From: Phycisphaerales bacterium UBA4658
Lineage (GTDB): Bacteria > Planctomycetota > Phycisphaerae > Phycisphaerales > UBA1924
Direction: 5' to 3'
Assembly (NCBI GenBank): GCA_002405485.1
Contig: DHLW01000172.1
Location: 612 to 8,158, forward strand
DNA length: 7,547 nucleotides
Shown here: positions 6,886-7,547 of the stretch, one piece after another
Position numbering within the stretch: position 1 is the stretch's first letter
How the letters are laid out: each line of letters starts with the position of its first letter
Translations under genes and position numbers: made by a program
Notes under the pieces: generated by a model
The model's database searches: none
What the model was told of the DNA's origin: nothing
The model's input: only the letters and a program-made list of their open reading frames with translations

Positions 6886-7547
6886 ATGGCCAGCCCCGCT
6901 GCTGCTCAGATCAAGCCCGGTTCGACCGCCGCACGCTCGGCCCGCGGCCCGGCGAACACCGCTTCCAAGTCCGATGACGCTGGCCCGCACGCACATCGGC
7001 TGCAGCGGCTGGCGAGAATTGTCGCGGACATGGAACTCGCCGCGTTCCTGGTCACCAATCCCAAAGACGTCGGATATCTGACCGGGTTTCTGGGCGGGGA
7101 CAGCTACCTCGTGGTTCAGGCCGCCAGCCACAAGGCCGCCAAGCCCCTCATCATCAGCGACTTCAGATACAAAGAGGAACTCGAAGAGGTCCACGCGCTC
7201 GTCGACGTGCACATCCGCACCGGCCCGATGGTCGAGGCCCTCGCGCAGGTCCTTGGTGCCGAGGGCGGAAACGCAGGGAAGATCGGCATCCAAGCCGAGC
7301 ACATGACCATTGGCGAGCGGGCCAGCATCGCCCGGAAGCTCGGTGGTGGCGGTGGTGGCGGGGGTGGCGGGGGGGGCGGGGGGAAGCGACTGACGGACAC
7401 GATGAACGTGGTCCCCCGGCTTCGGGTGATCAAGGACGATCTGGAGATCTCCCTGATCAAGCGGGCCGCGAAGATTCAGCAGGACGCGTTGCTTGCGGTG
7501 CTCCCGACCATCAAGCCGGGACAGACCGAGGCCGAGGTCGCCGCCGC
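6886..7547 (+). CDS. M24-family Xaa-Pro peptidase (creatinase/prolidase type), N-terminal part, cut by right edge
   Basis: The frame is open from ATG 6886 to the window end, giving 220 codons. After an Ala/Ser/Pro-rich leader of about 36 residues, the creatinase N-terminal domain begins at HRLQRLARIVADMELAAFLVTN. NPKDVGYLTGFLG (58-70), the SDFRYKEE block (91-98) and the linker to the catalytic domain, RVIKDDLEISLIKRAAKIQQDAL (residues 180-202, conserved residues K183, D184, E188, I189), are typical of Xaa-Pro aminopeptidases and dipeptidases that cleave bonds next to proline in the cytoplasm. The metal-binding Asp, His and Glu residues of the pita-bread domain lie beyond the window. A 14-glycine run (153-166) sits just before the strand leading to the linker. 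No GTG, TTG or ATG lies between the ATG and the domain, so the leader is probably real if this start is right. There is no clear Shine-Dalgarno. Confidence 0.9.
   Translation, partial: MASPAAAQIKPGSTAARSARGPANTASKSDDAGPHAHRLQRLARIVADMELAAFLVTNPKDVGYLTGFLGGDSYLVVQAASHKAAKPLIISDFRYKEELEEVHALVDVHIRTGPMVEALAQVLGAEGGNAGKIGIQAEHMTIGERASIARKLGGGGGGGGGGGGGGKRLTDTMNVVPRLRVIKDDLEISLIKRAAKIQQDALLAVLPTIKPGQTEAEVAA
7342..7383 (+). repeat. Poly-glycine (GGN)14 tract in the peptidase gene
   Basis: Fourteen consecutive glycine codons run GGT GGT GGC twice and then drift to GGG-rich codons, with G-runs of 5, 8 and 6 nt at 7360-7364, 7369-7376 and 7378-7383. The frame stays open on both sides and the family's linker sequence resumes after it, so the tract is an in-frame insertion or expansion. 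The G-runs on the coding strand could form a G-quadruplex in DNA or mRNA. Confidence 0.9.

Overview
This is a GC-rich chromosomal window from what is most likely a planctomycete, perhaps of the Phycisphaerae. That placement is inferred from the protein types: a long VWA/glutamine-amidotransferase-like membrane protein paired with MoxR, an NHL-repeat lipoprotein, generally weak Shine-Dalgarno signals, and an intergenic repeat containing a GGTGGCACAGGCG-type hairpin. It has not been checked by any search. I see no rRNA, tRNA, insertion sequence, CRISPR array or phage gene.

Layout. Four genes lie on the minus strand and are read from right to left. They are a fused two-domain ABC transporter permease of the iron(III)/thiamine type (5097-6761), a six-bladed NHL beta-propeller lipoprotein (3843-4913), a 1028-residue membrane protein with two VWA domains and a GATase-like domain (639-3725), and the N-terminal half of a MoxR AAA+ ATPase (1-497, running off the left edge). 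One plus-strand gene, an M24-family Xaa-Pro peptidase, starts at 6886 and runs off the right edge. It diverges from the permease across a 124-bp gap. All intergenic gaps are under 200 bp. Coding density is high, and the large antisense open frames are side effects of GC-rich codon use.

How the genes work together. MoxR ATPases and VWA proteins form chaperone-like pairs in which the VWA partner recognises or assembles a client and the ATPase remodels it. The adjacent same-strand genes here look like such a cassette, with the VWA gene first and moxR second. The permease and NHL lipoprotein may form a second envelope unit. No ATP-binding subunit or solute-binding protein for the permease is visible, so its substrate is unknown.

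The parts most worth a second look are: the compact cluster of tandem repeats plus a perfect hairpin between the VWA gene and moxR; a 14-glycine tract with G-quadruplex potential inside the peptidase; the replaced metal-site residues in the second VWA domain; a duplicated basic/helical motif in the VWA protein's cytoplasmic tail; and the apparently orphan permease with degenerate coupling loops. None of these amounts to a clearly new system. The window reads mainly as ordinary planctomycete core or near-core genes.
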